The position numbers and the translations under genes are program-made. Shown here piece after piece: positions 46,884 to 59,539 of a DNA stretch of 64,000 nucleotides. The notes below the pieces were generated by a model, which was not told where the DNA came from, made no database searches, and saw only the letters and a list, made by a program, of their open reading frames with translations. The stretch is from NCBI RefSeq assembly GCF_963169125.1, contig NC_084802.1, forward strand, positions 40,384,607 to 40,448,606, given 5' to 3'. The stretch is from Humulus lupulus. Its lineage: Eukaryota; Streptophyta; Magnoliopsida; Rosales; Cannabaceae. The number at the start of each line of letters is the position of its first letter. Position 1 is the first letter of the stretch.

Positions 46884-48885
46884 TGTAACGCCCCAACTAC
46901 TCTAGACTTTGGACCATTAATAACTACTATACACAGACACTAATCTTAAGAAAACATACATATGAAATAACCATAACTTTATTATAAATTGTAAAGCAAA
47001 GGTTAAATACATGAAAATTCATTTTGGATATGGGATCCCATTGTTTTGAAAATATTAAAATAATCATAACTTTAAATCTTAAAATTCATTACAAAACAAA
47101 GTGTAGAAAATACATGTAAAGCATAATTTTAAATGACTAGAAACAACTTCATCCTCAAATCGTTCACGTAGTCCTCCGATTCCATTCTCCCTTAATACAC
47201 ATTCCCAATCTGCCAAGAACCTTCCCGCCGCCATAACTATTTTCCTGCACATATAAAACATAAAGGAATGAGCCTAATTCCCAGTAAAATCTACTACAAG
47301 CATGAAACATAATCAAACACATAAACTATGAACATATATCATATAATATAACACATATATCATAATTATAACCCATGTACATGGTAACTATTGGGGTTTG
47401 CTAACTAAGCAACTATAAGCCTCAAACTACAATGAGGTTTGCTAGTTAAGCAACTATAAGCCCCAAAAACGTAAAAATGTTGGGGTTTGCTATATAACAA
47501 CTATAAGCCCAAAACATAAAAATGTTCGGGTTTGCTATATAACAACTATAAGCCCCAAAACATGCATATATCATAACACATAAAATCATACTATAACACT
47601 TTTATATAAACATAGCACATATCACATAAGAGCTATCATATTTTCCTTACCAAAATACCGGAATGATGAGAACAAGGTCGGGATTTTGGAACACTCCTAA
47701 AGACCATTAATAGCGAGGTGCGTATTTCTAAAAGAAAAGAGATGAAAAGAATGAACTAAACCATTGAGAAGATACTTACCAACAAGAACCTCAAGTTCAA
47801 AGAAGTTAGATACCTAATCAAGAATAAAGAATACTGAGTTAAGATTTGAGTAGAGAAAAACTATAAGAATTAATGAAACAATACAGAATGGAACTAAGAA
47901 TAGGGATACCTTTGAAATTGCTATACCCGAACTACACCTCGAAACCGAAATACACTATGAACCTTACTTCCCAAGTGTTTAATAAGCTTATAATGATAAA
48001 GCTTATAACCCCAACCCAAGTGTTTAACACTCTAAAGTAATCCTAGCATCTTGTAGGCTCTGAACTCAGCTTGAAGAATGAAGAAATGGCTGGGTACTAG
48101 GTCCTATTTATAGAGTTCAAGAATGAAAAGATCTTCATTTAGCTTGAATAAAATAATGGCTTTTTAATTGAATTTTTTTTTTATAATCGTTCAACAGAGG
48201 CTGAAGACTCAGTCAAAAATATTATGGACTTATCAAGAGGTTAAGGATTAAAGTGAGCTCGGTTTCAAAATTATTCAAAAATCATGCACTGCAGCCGATA
48301 TATCACCCATGCTAGGCAATATATCTCCTGGACTGATATTCCCAAGGCTCATCGAAGTTGTCGTCCGAAGTTACGTATTTTTTGTATCCCCGTGTGGCGA
48401 TATATCGCCCCCTAGAGCTATGATATATCGGCATACGCTGAAATATTATACATGCAATTACACTTTTTCAACCTAATTTGAATTGAGTAAACAGCCTTGA
48501 CTGAGTCCTTTAACAATTTCAAAGCTACTGGCAGACTCTAAGACTTTCAAATATTACTCTTAATAAACTTATTCCTCAAAAATACTTAATTTCTCATTAA
48601 ACATACACATGACAAGTGTTAATATCTTATTGGGTCTATCTAAATCTTATGGTATAATAAATATCATCTTCATAATCATTCATATTAATCAAACCTTAGG
48701 TTATAATCAACATTCTTAAACTATAGGTTAAACTTATAAAATCTACAAGTGCGGCTACGAGTGTCCAACTAAGTCTCGGCTGCTACGAGTGTCCAACTAA
48801 ATCCACAGAATTAAACATACTACAACTACGACTAGCTATTACTATTACTACTACTATCTAACTAGCAAAGTTCTTGGACTCTACC
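46884..48885 (-). repeat. Solo LTR, family 2, diverged copy
   Basis: About 2002 bp, starting TGTAACGCCCC and ending TTGGACTCTACC, with AAAAA on both sides (46879-46883 and 48886-48890). The last base is changed from the family CA. A minus-strand TATA-like box (CTATAAATAGG) lies at 48105-48115. The palindromic motif block is partly eroded (near 48295-48430). Four ~55-bp repeats around GGGTTTGCTA...AACTATAAGCCC occupy 47390-47565. Confidence 0.75.
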
Positions 48886-49358
48886 AAAAAGGAGTATAAA
48901 ATTGGTTACACACATCTCTGGCCGCAAGCACCAGCATTCCTAGTCGCGACGGTGTGCATCTGTCCACAAGACCGCAGCCAGGGACATTGGTGGCCGGGGC
49001 CACAGGCCAATTTTCAGAATATCACTTTTGTGCATTTTTCCAAACGACTCTATACTCTTCCTACATGACTTTGTAACCTCCAAACACATTATGGGGGTTA
49101 AAATCATGTCTCCAACAACCATATCACTAATGACTTTGATCAATTCAAATAAAAATGTGTAACATAAAATCTAGACATTATTGGGTGATATTTGGGAGTT
49201 ACAAATTTGTAATTGATTTTGTAACTCCAAAATATGTTACATTTTGGCACACACATGTGTCCAATTTTGTGTCTCTCAATAATATCTTACAAGGTGTGAC
49301 AAATCACATTTTGTCACATTATTTAATCTAATATTATATTATATGAAATAATATAACA

Positions 49359-50440
49359 GATCCTTTAAAATCTAAACCACAATGCTTAAAATTTAAACTA
49401 CTAGGCTAAAAGTCTAACCATGTCAATTTTAAATGTAAACCTCAAGGCTTAAAATGTAAATCACAACTCTTTAAAATTTAAACCTTAATGCTTAAAATTT
49501 AAACCATAAGACTTAAAATTTAAACCACGACTCTTTAAAATTTAAACCACGACTTTTTAGAATTTAAACCACAAGGCTTAAAAGTTAAACTACTAGGCCT
49601 AAAACTTAAACCACGACCATATAAAATAAACCATGATCCTTTAAAATCTAAACCAGAGTGTTTAAAAATTAAAGTACTGGGCTTAAAGTCTAAAGTACTG
49701 GGCTTAAATTCTAAATCATCTCCCTTTAAAATGTAAACCTCAAGGTTTAAAATCTATACCATAACTCTTCAAAATGTAAACTTCAAAGCTTAAAATGTAA
49801 ACCACTTGGCTAAAAATCTAAAACACGACCCTTTAAACTATAAAACATAATGTTTAAAATTTAAACTAAAATTTTTTAAAATTTAAACCGCAAGACTTAA
49901 AATTTTAATCACTATTCTTTAAAATTTAAACCACAAAGCTTAAAATTTAAACCACGACTCTTTAAAATTTAAACCACAAGGCTTAAAAGTTAAACCAGTA
50001 GACTTAAAATCTAAACCACGGTCATATAAAATATACTATGATCCTTTAAAATCTAAATCACAATGTTTAAAATTTAAACTAATAGGCTTAAAGTCTAAAC
50101 CATGTCCCTTTAAAATGTAAACCTCAAGGTTTAAAATCTAAACCACAACTTTTCAAAATGTAAACTACAAAGCTTAACATGTAAACCACTTGGCTAAAAA
50201 TCTAAAACACGGCACTTTAAACTATAAGGCATAATGTTTAAAATCTAAACTAAAACTCTTTAAAAATTAAACTGCAAGACTTAAAATTTTAATCACTACT
50301 CTTTAGAATTTAAACCACAAGACTTAAAATTTAAACCACAACTCTTTAAAATTTAAACCACTTGACTTCAAATCTAAACCACATCTCTTTAAAATGTAAA
50401 CCTCAAGGCTTGGAATCTAAACCACAACTTTTTAAAATTT
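49359..50440. repeat. Minisatellite, 21-22 bp units (right half)
   Basis: About 1.08 kb of the same TTTAAAATTTAAACCAC-type units as at 32340-33278, resuming at GATCC in the phase in which the left half stopped. Longer segments repeat within it, for example two blocks around AAACACGRCMCTTTAAACTATAA roughly 400 bp apart, again suggesting higher-order structure. Confidence 0.9.
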
Positions 50441-50569
50441 AAATAGTTAAATATATATAACTTTTTTTAAAAATAGCTAAATATATGTCATTGGATCATC
50501 ATCATTATTCACAAATATAATTAAAGCATTTACACTAGTTTCACACACATAAAAAGCATATGTAGTTAA

Positions 50570-53500
50570 TGTAACGCTCCAAACTCCAGGGACCGTTACG
50601 GTGTGCCTTGTAAACAGTGCTAAACTCGCTAACCGAGTCATTTGGCCAAAATCGTGAACTAAGTATGATTAGCGGTTTAGGGATTAAAAACTTTGGTTAA
50701 GATGTAACGTCTCACTAGAACGTTTAATATATACATTGGGATCCCGAAAATATAATTTCAGAGTTTATTACAGAAAATATTTACAACAAGCCATTCTAAG
50801 CGGCAAAGCAGGGTTTAACCCTAGTTCCACTTTAAACCTCGGCCGTGGCGGACGAGCAGCTGCATATGTACATGTCATCACCTAAGCTCTCCAACTCAAG
50901 GATGGTCCAGCTTCCTCTTGCCTTTACTTGCACCACGTAGCACCCGTGAGCCGAAGCCCAGCAAGAAAACCAAATAAAGCTTGATATAATATCAACAACG
51001 ATCATAATAATCATTCAGGACTATCAGTCCAAGCAAATAGGTGACAATAGCCAAAAGTCACAATAATGAGCATCGCTCCTTCTAGCCATGTGACGATAGG
51101 GTCACCAGGGCTTAACTGATAAATGATCCTTTCATAAGTTCGATTAGGACAGGTGCAAGGTGATTAGTCACCAACATAACCTTCCTCACGACTCTAGAGT
51201 CGGAACTATGGACAACGTCCCTTAGCCATGTGACAAACGGTCACCGGGGTCATATACCTTGGCTATAGTCATCTGGTCTTAGACCAGGCAAGCGCTTATA
51301 TTTCTCATTGACCTTCCGGTCGGTCTAGCATTAATACCCCATATGAGTCATTCAATGCCGGCCTTGATTATATCTAATCTTTAATCGGCCCGACGTTCAC
51401 AACGCACTGCCACTTCTGACCCTTGGGTCGGTAAAACGCGACCAGTGCTCAGCCCGTGGTGAACTTAACTGATAAGTCACAGCTTCACAGACGGATCTGA
51501 CACCATTGTTGATTCTGACTAATAAGTCAGCGCCATACACAGGTAAGCCATGCCACCAAACATATATCACATGTTCAACATCCAGAAACAAGGTATTTAG
51601 CATGCTTACTAAACAGATACCAGTACAATTAGGACCATGTACAACCACAGAGGCTCAAGCTCTGAACAATATCATACCCAGTATACAAAGCATGTCCTAA
51701 TCACATGTTTCCCAAGCATCATATGCAATATATCCAGCAATCTAACATGCACCAATAACAGCCATGCATGTCACGTTTATTAGTCAACCAACATGCATCA
51801 AGAATAGCCATGCATGTCATACATAATAATCAACCGACATGCATCAATAATAACCATGCATGTCATGCCCATAAATCAACCAACATGCATCATAATTGCC
51901 ATGCATGTCACATATACACAGGGTGCAGTTTTCTTACCTCAAAGTCGAGCTAGAACGATTAAAAGAACGACCCTTGAGAACGATCAACTTTTAGTCCTTT
52001 AGCGGTCACCTAGTCATAACCAAATATAAGATACCATCAATAAAAATGGTCAACATAAGTTCCCAAACCAATATCTAGCCTCCGAGACATCAATCCCCAC
52101 TTAACCGGGTACTAGGATCAACCTCGAGGCCTTAAGCTAGCATCCCTAGGCCAAAAGCCCATTTTTGGCCAAATCTGCCTTGATGGGCCGAGGCTCACCA
52201 CAGCCATGCCGCGGCTCACCTGTAGAGTCCAAGAACTTTACTTAGCTAATTGTTTAGTAGTATTATAGTATGTTTAGTATTATCTTTGTTACTGTGGATT
52301 TTTGGTTCAGACCGGGAATTATTTGGACACTCATAGTAGTACTTATAGATTTTCTAAGTTTAACCTATAGTTTAAGAATATTAAGTATAACCTAAGGTTT
52401 GATTATATGACTAATAATTAAGGATTATATTTATTATACTATAAGGTTTAGATATCAACCAATAGGATTTTAAGCACATGTTATGAATGGGTAATTAAGG
52501 ATTAAGTATTTTTGAGGATTAAATTAAATAAGGGTAAAGTTTGAATGTTATAGGGTCAGTCAGCCGCTTTGAATACGTTGAAGGCTTAGTCAAGGCTGTT
52601 TACTCCATTCAAACTTATCTAAAAATGTGTCATTTCGTGTTTAATTATTCAGCGTGTGCCGATATATCGCAGCTATAGGGGGCGATATATCGCAGCACGT
52701 AGATACGGAAAACACGAGACGATGCACGGTCGCCTCGGGCATACTGGCCCAGGCGATATATCGCCTACAAGGGGCGATATATCGCCTCCTCCAGCATAAA
52801 TTCAAACATTTTTGAATTCTTTTCCTTTCATCCATTCAAACTTCTTCATAAGTCCAACATCTTTTGAACGAGTCTTCAGCCTCTGCTGAACGATTATTCA
52901 AATGATTTTCACCTAAAAAGCCATTATTTTTATTCAAGTAAAATCAAGATACTTTCATTCCCAAACTCTATAAATAGGACCTAGTACCCAGCCATTATTC
53001 ACCTTTACTCTAAGTTCAGAAGCTGCAAGTGCTAGGAGAGTGTGGGAGTTAAACACCTGGGTTCGAGAAATCATAAAGCTTAAACATCATAAGCTTATCA
53101 AACACTTTGGGAAGTGAGATTCTATAGTATTTCGGTTGTGGTGTAGATTGGTCTTTAAGGTAAACCAAGACTCTAGCTCATTGTTTTATGTTATTTTCTT
53201 TCTCATAGCCTTCTACTCAGTTTCCTAACCTCATTCTTATTTTGGTTAGGAAATCTAAGCTCTTGAGCACATAAGTTTCGGTAAGCATGTTTTTCAAAGG
53301 TTTAGTCTTTCCATCCCTTTCATTTCATCTCTTTTCCTTCTTTAGACTCACTCTTGTTCATTATGGGTTTAGGAGTGTTCCAAAAAGTCCCAACTCAGTC
53401 CACATATCCCGGTAGCTTTGGTAAGGAAAATAGGATAGAATCTATATGTTTATTGCTTATGTTATCTTATGTGTTATGTTATGAAATATGATACATTATG

Positions 53501-55193
53501 AATATGTTATGAATGTGTATGTTTGTAGGCTTGGGCTTATGCCCTATTTGACTAACAAGACCCCAAAAAGATTATGGGCATATGCCTACTTAGCTAGTAG
53601 GACCCCACTAATCTCATGGGCATAAGCTTGTTTAGTCTATGGGACCCCAAGTAATAATGGCCATTATAATAAGTGTATGTATTAAGTGTTATGATATGTC
53701 TTTACATTTATTATGAAATTTATGTGTATGACTATGTGTTAGATTTTCCTTGCTGGGCATTAGGCTCATTCCTTTTTGTTTTATGTGCAGGAAAATAGCT
53801 TTAGAGGCGGTAAGATTCGTGACGCTTAGAGGATGTGTATCGATGGTGAATGGAGTCAAGGGGCCGAGCGTTATTCGATTCGAGGATGTAGTCTTGTTTT
53901 ACTTTTTATGGTTTTACATGTATTTTCCGCATTTTATCTGTAACTCTTTTCACTTTAAGTTATTTTTATTTTAAAGACAATGGGTACCCATATCCTACTT
54001 ATTTTATGAAAGTAACCTTTGTTTCTACAAGTTTCTAATAAATTATGGTATTTTCGCAAAATGTAAGTTTTATGTATAGTTTCGTTAATGGTCCAAAAAG
54101 TCTAGAGTAGTGGGTCATTACATCACCCTCTTGACAGAGCCATTTTCACCTTTAGAGCCAACACAGGCCGCGACTCATTTCGCAAATCAGCCAAGAAACC
54201 AGCACGCACCAGCCAACTCTCCCCTGCGTTTTCCCTTGGAACCAAGCCTTCAAACTTGTCCCAAACCCCAACCTAACACCCAATTTAACCACCAAACATC
54301 CTCTACAACTCACCCTCAACAAAACCCAAAGTAAACATCACCCAAACCTCCATTAATTCAAACTTTCCACAAGTGATTCACAAGTTAAAAACTACAACTC
54401 AAAACAGAGTATGAACCAGAAACTAATGGTTGAAGCTTACCTCAAACACGATTTGAATCCTCTTTAATGGCTGAACTCAAGCTAAACCTCCCCAAGCTTG
54501 ACTCCCTAGCTTGTTTCCTCAAGATAGGCTCTCAAAACCTAAAGAAGAGGGTGAAGGAGGACTTGTACGGGAAGGAAGGGAGAAAGAGAGGATAGGCTCT
54601 ATTTTAACTCTGTATTTTCTACAGCCTTCATGTCATATATATCCTTAGGGTCAAAAGACCATAATGCCCCTAAGCCAAATAAATCCCTCTAAAAGCTTCC
54701 GAGGGTAAAACCGTCCTTTCCCGCCTATCTCGTTAATTATAATTAACGCTCTCCAATTCCCGCTACTCTCAAAATTCCCAAATACCAATAAATCATATCC
54801 CATTACCCTTTAATTCCCGGTAATGCTCTAATCATTAATTTCACCCCGAGACTCACCCCGAGCCCCGAACTTAAACCCGTTATGACTAGACCGAACACTT
54901 ACATCACATGATCGTCTCATGTCGATTAGCTCAAACCAATCCACCTTATAATGTGGCTATATTAATTAATCACAACCATGCACCCAAAATATACAACTAC
55001 GCCCACAGTGGCCAAATTACCAAGTTACCCTCATAATTAACATATGAGCCCATATGCATGCATTTACCATCATATAATAATATAATTCACGTAAACATGC
55101 ATATAATCATTAAATACTATAATAAATCAATTATGGCCCTCCCGACCTCCTAATAAAGGTCCTAAACCTTATTAGGAAATTTGGGGCATTACA
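50570..55193 (-). repeat. Solo LTR, family 1, with nested family 2 LTR
   Basis: It starts TGTAACGCTCC and ends GGGGCATTACA, with exact duplication GTTAA (50565-50569 and 55194-55198). Removing the insert at 52221-54122 leaves about 2.7 kb, as in the other family 1 copies. The ATGCATG tandem block lies at 51740-51916. Minus sense. No coding sequence belongs to it. Confidence 0.88.
52221..54122 (+). repeat. Solo LTR, family 2, plus orientation
   Basis: 1902 bp from TGTAGAGTCC to GGGTCATTACA, with exact duplication TCACC (52216-52220 and 54123-54127). Palindromic GGCGATATATCGCC motifs occur at 52752-52765 and 52773-52786, with related motifs near 52658-52694. The TATA-like box CTATAAATAGG lies at 52968-52978. 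GCTGGGCATTAGGCTCATTCC near 53752 is the conserved block seen in all family 2 copies. Confidence 0.88.
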
Positions 55194-55853
55194 GTTAAGC
55201 AGTGCATAAATCATAAGTGACAAGTATTAATTACAAGAGCAAATAATATAATAGAGAACATATATATTATAGGGTTTATCCACTAAAGTTCTAGCAAGTA
55301 GACTACTTCTATTGGCTTTAGATTTAACATCTTTTTCACAAGAGCCTCACACTAGGAGACTTTAGACTTTTACCTTAAGCAGACTAAGTTTCATCTTAAA
55401 CTTCTATGTAAGAATGTATATAGGCATTAAAAGTAAGAATGCAAAAACACACTTATTCATATATTCATATGAATTCAAAAGGTAGTTAACAACAAACAAA
55501 ACACAAAGTACATATCCAAAACAAGCAAAGAAAGTAATTATAACATACCAAAATTTAAAGTATATAAAAGAGAAAACAAAGCGTAGATGCAAAAAAAGCT
55601 TGGGGAACATCTGTAATTTGATCAATACTTAGTAAATATATGTGTATACAAAGTCATCATCAACTAAGTTAAATAATGCAGAAACCATACAAGTAATTGG
55701 CTTGGGGAACATCTGTAATTTGATCAATACTTAGTAAATATAATATTCAAACTAATGAATGGTGACTAATACTATATATATATATAATATATTTATATAA
55801 AAGAATATTGGTTCAAATTGTAATTCTTACCATTCACTTCCATTAGCCTTGCG
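55194..55853. repeat. Intergenic DNA with a 43-bp direct duplication
   Basis: GCTTGGGGAACATCTG...AGTAAATATA occurs identically at 55598-55640 and 55700-55742, 102 bp apart. Otherwise AT-rich with no gene and a TA run near 55773-55784. Confidence 0.7.
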
Positions 55854-55869
55854 TCTCACTACAACAAAA

Positions 55870-56220
55870 ATGAGTTTTAGGGGCGACGCATGTTGCCCCT
55901 AATAACTCGAAAAGTCACCCCTGATTAGTCGCCCGTGAAAAAATGTCCCTAAAGGGAACATTAGGGGCGGCTCGAAGGGTCGCCCCTGATATTCAAATAT
56001 CAGGGCGACACAGTCGCCCCTAAAACTTGAAATGTCGCCTCAAAAATTTGAAAATTTTGAATTATTTTTGTCGATATGTCGCCCCTGATACTCCATTAGT
56101 CGCCCCTAATACTTAATTATTAGGGACGACGTGTCGCCCCTAATACTATGCTATGTCTCCCCAAATGGTTACACGTGGCATATTATCAATGGCGACAATG
56201 TCGCCCCTAATACTATTTTA
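55870..56220. repeat. CACTA subterminal repeats, 3' side
   Basis: About a dozen copies of TCGCCCCTAATA/TATTAGGGGCGA-type motifs occur within 350 bp, for example near 55880, 55965, 55990, 56080, 56100, 56130 and 56195. Such repeats bind the TNPA-type protein in En/Spm elements. Confidence 0.85.
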
Positions 56221-56452
56221 TTTATAAAAAAATAATAAAATTAATTAATTAAATACAATTTTAATTAATTATTTATCGAAATTATTATTTAAAATTTAAA
56301 TAATTGAAAACAAATATATTAAAAATAAAAATATTATATTAAATATTCAAATTAGTTTTTTAAAATAACAATTGTACATATTCATAATACATTAACATAG
56401 CAAATATTCATATTGTACATAAAATTTAACAATAATTAATAATAAAATAAAC

Positions 56453-57364
56453 CTAGTCTCCTAAATCAGCTGCCTCGTCCTCCTCCCTATTGTCTTCTTG
56501 TTGTGGTTGTTGCGGTGGCTGTGGTTGTGATTGCTGTGGTGGCTGTGGTTTCTCAACTTTGCCATCAAATTCCTTGTCCCTTCTATACTTATGATTACTC
56601 CTCAAGAATCGCCTATGACCGACATACGATGTCTTACCAATCACTCGAATGGAAGTGGTGTCTTCATTGCACGTTGGACATGTTTTATACCCTTGCCCAC
56701 TCCAACCAGACAAGCTACTACGAGCAGGGAAATCGTTAATTGTCCATAGAAGGGCTGCACGCTTCTTGAACAATTCATTCCTTGTGCCATCTCTTGTGTC
56801 GACCCCGCTAATCCACAATTGTTTTAACTCATCCACCAAGGGTCTTAGAAATACATCAATGTCTTTACCCGGTGATTTTGGCTTAGGAATAAGCAGAGTT
56901 AGCATAAAATACTCTTCCTTCATGCATAGCCAAGGGGGGAGATTGTAGTTCGTCAAAATCACAGGCCACATGTTGTATGATAAGCTCATGTTGCCAAAAG
57001 GATTAAACCCATCAGCAGCCAAGCCTAGACAAACATTTCTAGGATCTTTTGCAAAATCAGGATGGGTGGCGTCAAAGTCTTTCCATGCAGACCCGTCAAC
57101 CGGATGACGCATCACCCCATCTTCTATTGATCTCCCAGTATGATGCCATAACATGTCATTAGCTGTATGTCTTGAACTGTACATTCTCTTTAATCTAGGA
57201 GTCAACGGAAAGTAACGCATCACCTTGTGTGGAACCTTTTTCCCCTTCTTCTTTTCATTGACCCATCGACTACTCCCACACACATGACATGAATCTTTGC
57301 TTGCATGCTCATTATAAAATAAGGAACAATCATATTTACACACATGGATTGATTGATATCCCAA
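56453..57364 (-). pseudogene. TNP2-type CACTA transposase, Transposase_21 domain, truncated
   Basis: 303 codons carry the Transposase_21 (PF02992 type) signature: VCKYDCSLFYNEH, DSCHVCGSSRW, PHKVMRYFPLTPRLKRMY, GLAADGFNPFG, MLTLLIPKPKSPGKDIDV, ALLWTINDFPARSSLSGW, CPTCNEDT and YVGHRRFL. The family normally continues several hundred residues beyond this point. Here, after NHKYRRDKEFDGKVEKP, it changes to a Pro/Gln-rich run (PQPPQQ repeats) and an acidic end EEDEAADLGD, probably an internal deletion joint or a new ending. The frame begins 12 bp after the upstream ORF stops, in another frame. It would cut and join element ends if complete. Confidence 0.9.
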
Positions 57365-57375
57365 CCCTAACTTAC

Positions 57376-57957
57376 TCAGCTTTTTTTCGCCTCGTAGTGT
57401 GTTGGGGGAATTTTATTATCTTTCGGAAATGCAAATTTTAATAACTTCAACAATTCATCGAAAGAGTTATTTGGCCACTTCCCCCTAACTTTCAAATGCA
57501 TCAACTTCGCCAAAAATTTTAAGGATGATATCCAATCACAACCCGGATACAACTCAGCTTTAATCTCTTCGAATAATTCGTCATAATACTGTCCCATTCG
57601 ACTGCCAGACACACCATCTGCTTCCTCTGCATTTGTCGGTAAGAGGAAATCATCAACGACATCAACCATCTCGTCTACATCTTCATTATCCTCAACTACC
57701 TCATTGGCGACACTAGTTTCCACCTCACCGTGGTAAACCCACTTTTGATAATTCTGTTGAAAACCCTTGTCAAAGACATGAGCCTCCACTGTATCTCTAG
57801 TTTGTAGTTTAACATTCAGGCACCTCACACACGAGCATAAAATTCTCCCGTCACAGTCTACATGTTCTTTTGCCATTATCAAGAAGGCTTGGAGACCGTT
57901 CCAATAAGCATCACAGTTACGATTCCTTAATTTCGTCCAACTCTTATCGATCGACAT
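57376..57957 (-). pseudogene. TNP2-type transposase, N-terminal transposase-associated domain
   Basis: 193 codons from an ATG start MSIDKSWTKLRNR, then CDGRILCSCVRCLN and VEAHVFDKGFQQNYQKWVYHGE: the transposase-associated domain (PF13963 type) that precedes Transposase_21. An acidic linker and a region ending LKFAFPKDNKIPPTHYEAKKS follow. The stop arises in a run of seven A (minus strand, about 57383-57389). Adding one base there would put it in frame with the 56453-57364 ORF (reading into LSKLGLGYQSIH), so the two ORFs are one gene broken by a homopolymer frameshift. Confidence 0.9.
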
Positions 57958-59520
57958 CTACGATACAAGAATAAACAATAATTAAAAATTATTGACTATG
58001 TGTGTGTGCGCCCTAATCCACCTTTTCACTCCACTTCTATAAGGGTAAAGAACCTATCCCATTCATATTTGTAGTACATATAATTTAATCTACACTCTTA
58101 AAATTGTTTCGTTTATGTAAAAATTTCGGCAGCACCTCCCTATAGTTCTCATAAGTGGGCAGACTAAAATTAAGTGGCCCACTTACGAGAACAAATAAGG
58201 AGACACATATTGAAATCTCTATTAACGAAACAATAAAATGAGTACTAGATCAAATTATAGGTACACAACAAATCCAAACTATCCATGCAGACACATACCG
58301 TCCTGGATAATTCGGTGAAGCATATTTAAGAGTTCTTACTGACTCAGCTTCACCGAACGGGTCTAAGGCTTTTCGTGATTGAAAATAGTTAAGAAAACAT
58401 TATCACTAAGTGATAATATATAAAACTTCTATCCAATCTTTGGTGATCAAATTTTATCACCAAAGAAAAGCAACAAAAAAAGAAATATTTTTTAACACTG
58501 AATATTTTATGATGTCTTATAAAATCTTATGATATTAAATTATAATTTTGTAATTTATTTTGAAATTATTTATCTAATTATTTAATTTATTTTTAAATTA
58601 CTAAATTTGTTAATATTAAATAAAATTATAATTTTTAATTCATTTATCTAAATTTTTAATTTATTTTGAAATTATTTATCTAATTTTTAATTTATTTTTT
58701 AATTACTAAATTTGTTAATATTAAATTAAATTAAACTTTTGTAATTTATTTTGAAATTATTTATCTGACTTTTAATTTATTTTAAAATTACTAAATTTGT
58801 TAATATTAAATTAAATTATAATTTTGTAATTTATTTTGAAATCATTTATCTAATTATTTAATTTATTTTTAAATTACTAAATTTGTTAATATTAAATTAT
58901 AATTTTTCACTTTATTTTAAAATTATTAAATTATTAATATTAAATTAAATTATTTATCTAATGTTTTAATTTATTTTTTTAATTCTAAGTATTCAATGTT
59001 TTATTTATTATATTATTATTTATTTAGTCATCTAACTCTACCAAAATTTCGGCAGCATAACATCTCTATTATAACATATCCCAAAAATTTAAAACCCTAC
59101 AAAAAACACTTAGAAAATTCCCAGAACATTGACAATGTACATATTATTAATCAAATTTAAATACTAACACATGCTCTAATTTTATACACATATATAAATA
59201 TATCACTGAACACATCTTACTTTGTACACACATTCACATATTAGTTAAAATAATAACATAATTAAAAAATAAATACCTTGATGCCAAAAAATTATAAATA
59301 CTCTAGTGACCAAATTTCCAAGATATACTCCTTCAATTTCTACACAAAATCAACCCAAAAAATTAAATTTAAACAAAATTAAATTACAAAAAACAGAGGC
59401 ATATTTATATATTTTACAAGACATATATATATTATATATATAATATTATATATATAATATTATGAACCGATTATATATATAGACATATACATATATATAT
59501 TATATACAGAACTACATATA
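57958..59520 (-). other. CACTA interior, non-coding, with AT-rich tandem repeats
   Basis: Units ending CTAAATTTGTTAATATTAAA recur at 58601, 58706, 58791 and 58877, spaced 85-105 bp, within 58500-58990. No coding signal is seen here; it probably represents the 5' part of the transposase gene or an intron. A TA-rich block lies at 59424-59530. Confidence 0.65.
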
Positions 59521-59539
59521 TTATATATGCATACATATA

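Larger units (their letters stand above)
33279..49358 (-). mobile_element. Copia-like solo LTR expanded by nested insertions
   Basis: On the minus strand the ends are TGTTATATTATTTC (49358) and ATATATCTCTAACT (33279), the last base probably changed from A. TGTTA...TAACA termini are typical of Ty1/copia LTRs. GATCC lies on both sides (33274-33278 and 49359-49363), and removing the segment restores an uninterrupted minisatellite unit. The body is split by the Tourist-like MITE at 34045, the LTR complex at 39710 and the LTR at 46884. A minus-strand TATA-like box CTATAAATAGGTGC lies near 46737-46750. No Copia coding region is present, so a solo LTR is the simplest reading. Confidence 0.65.
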
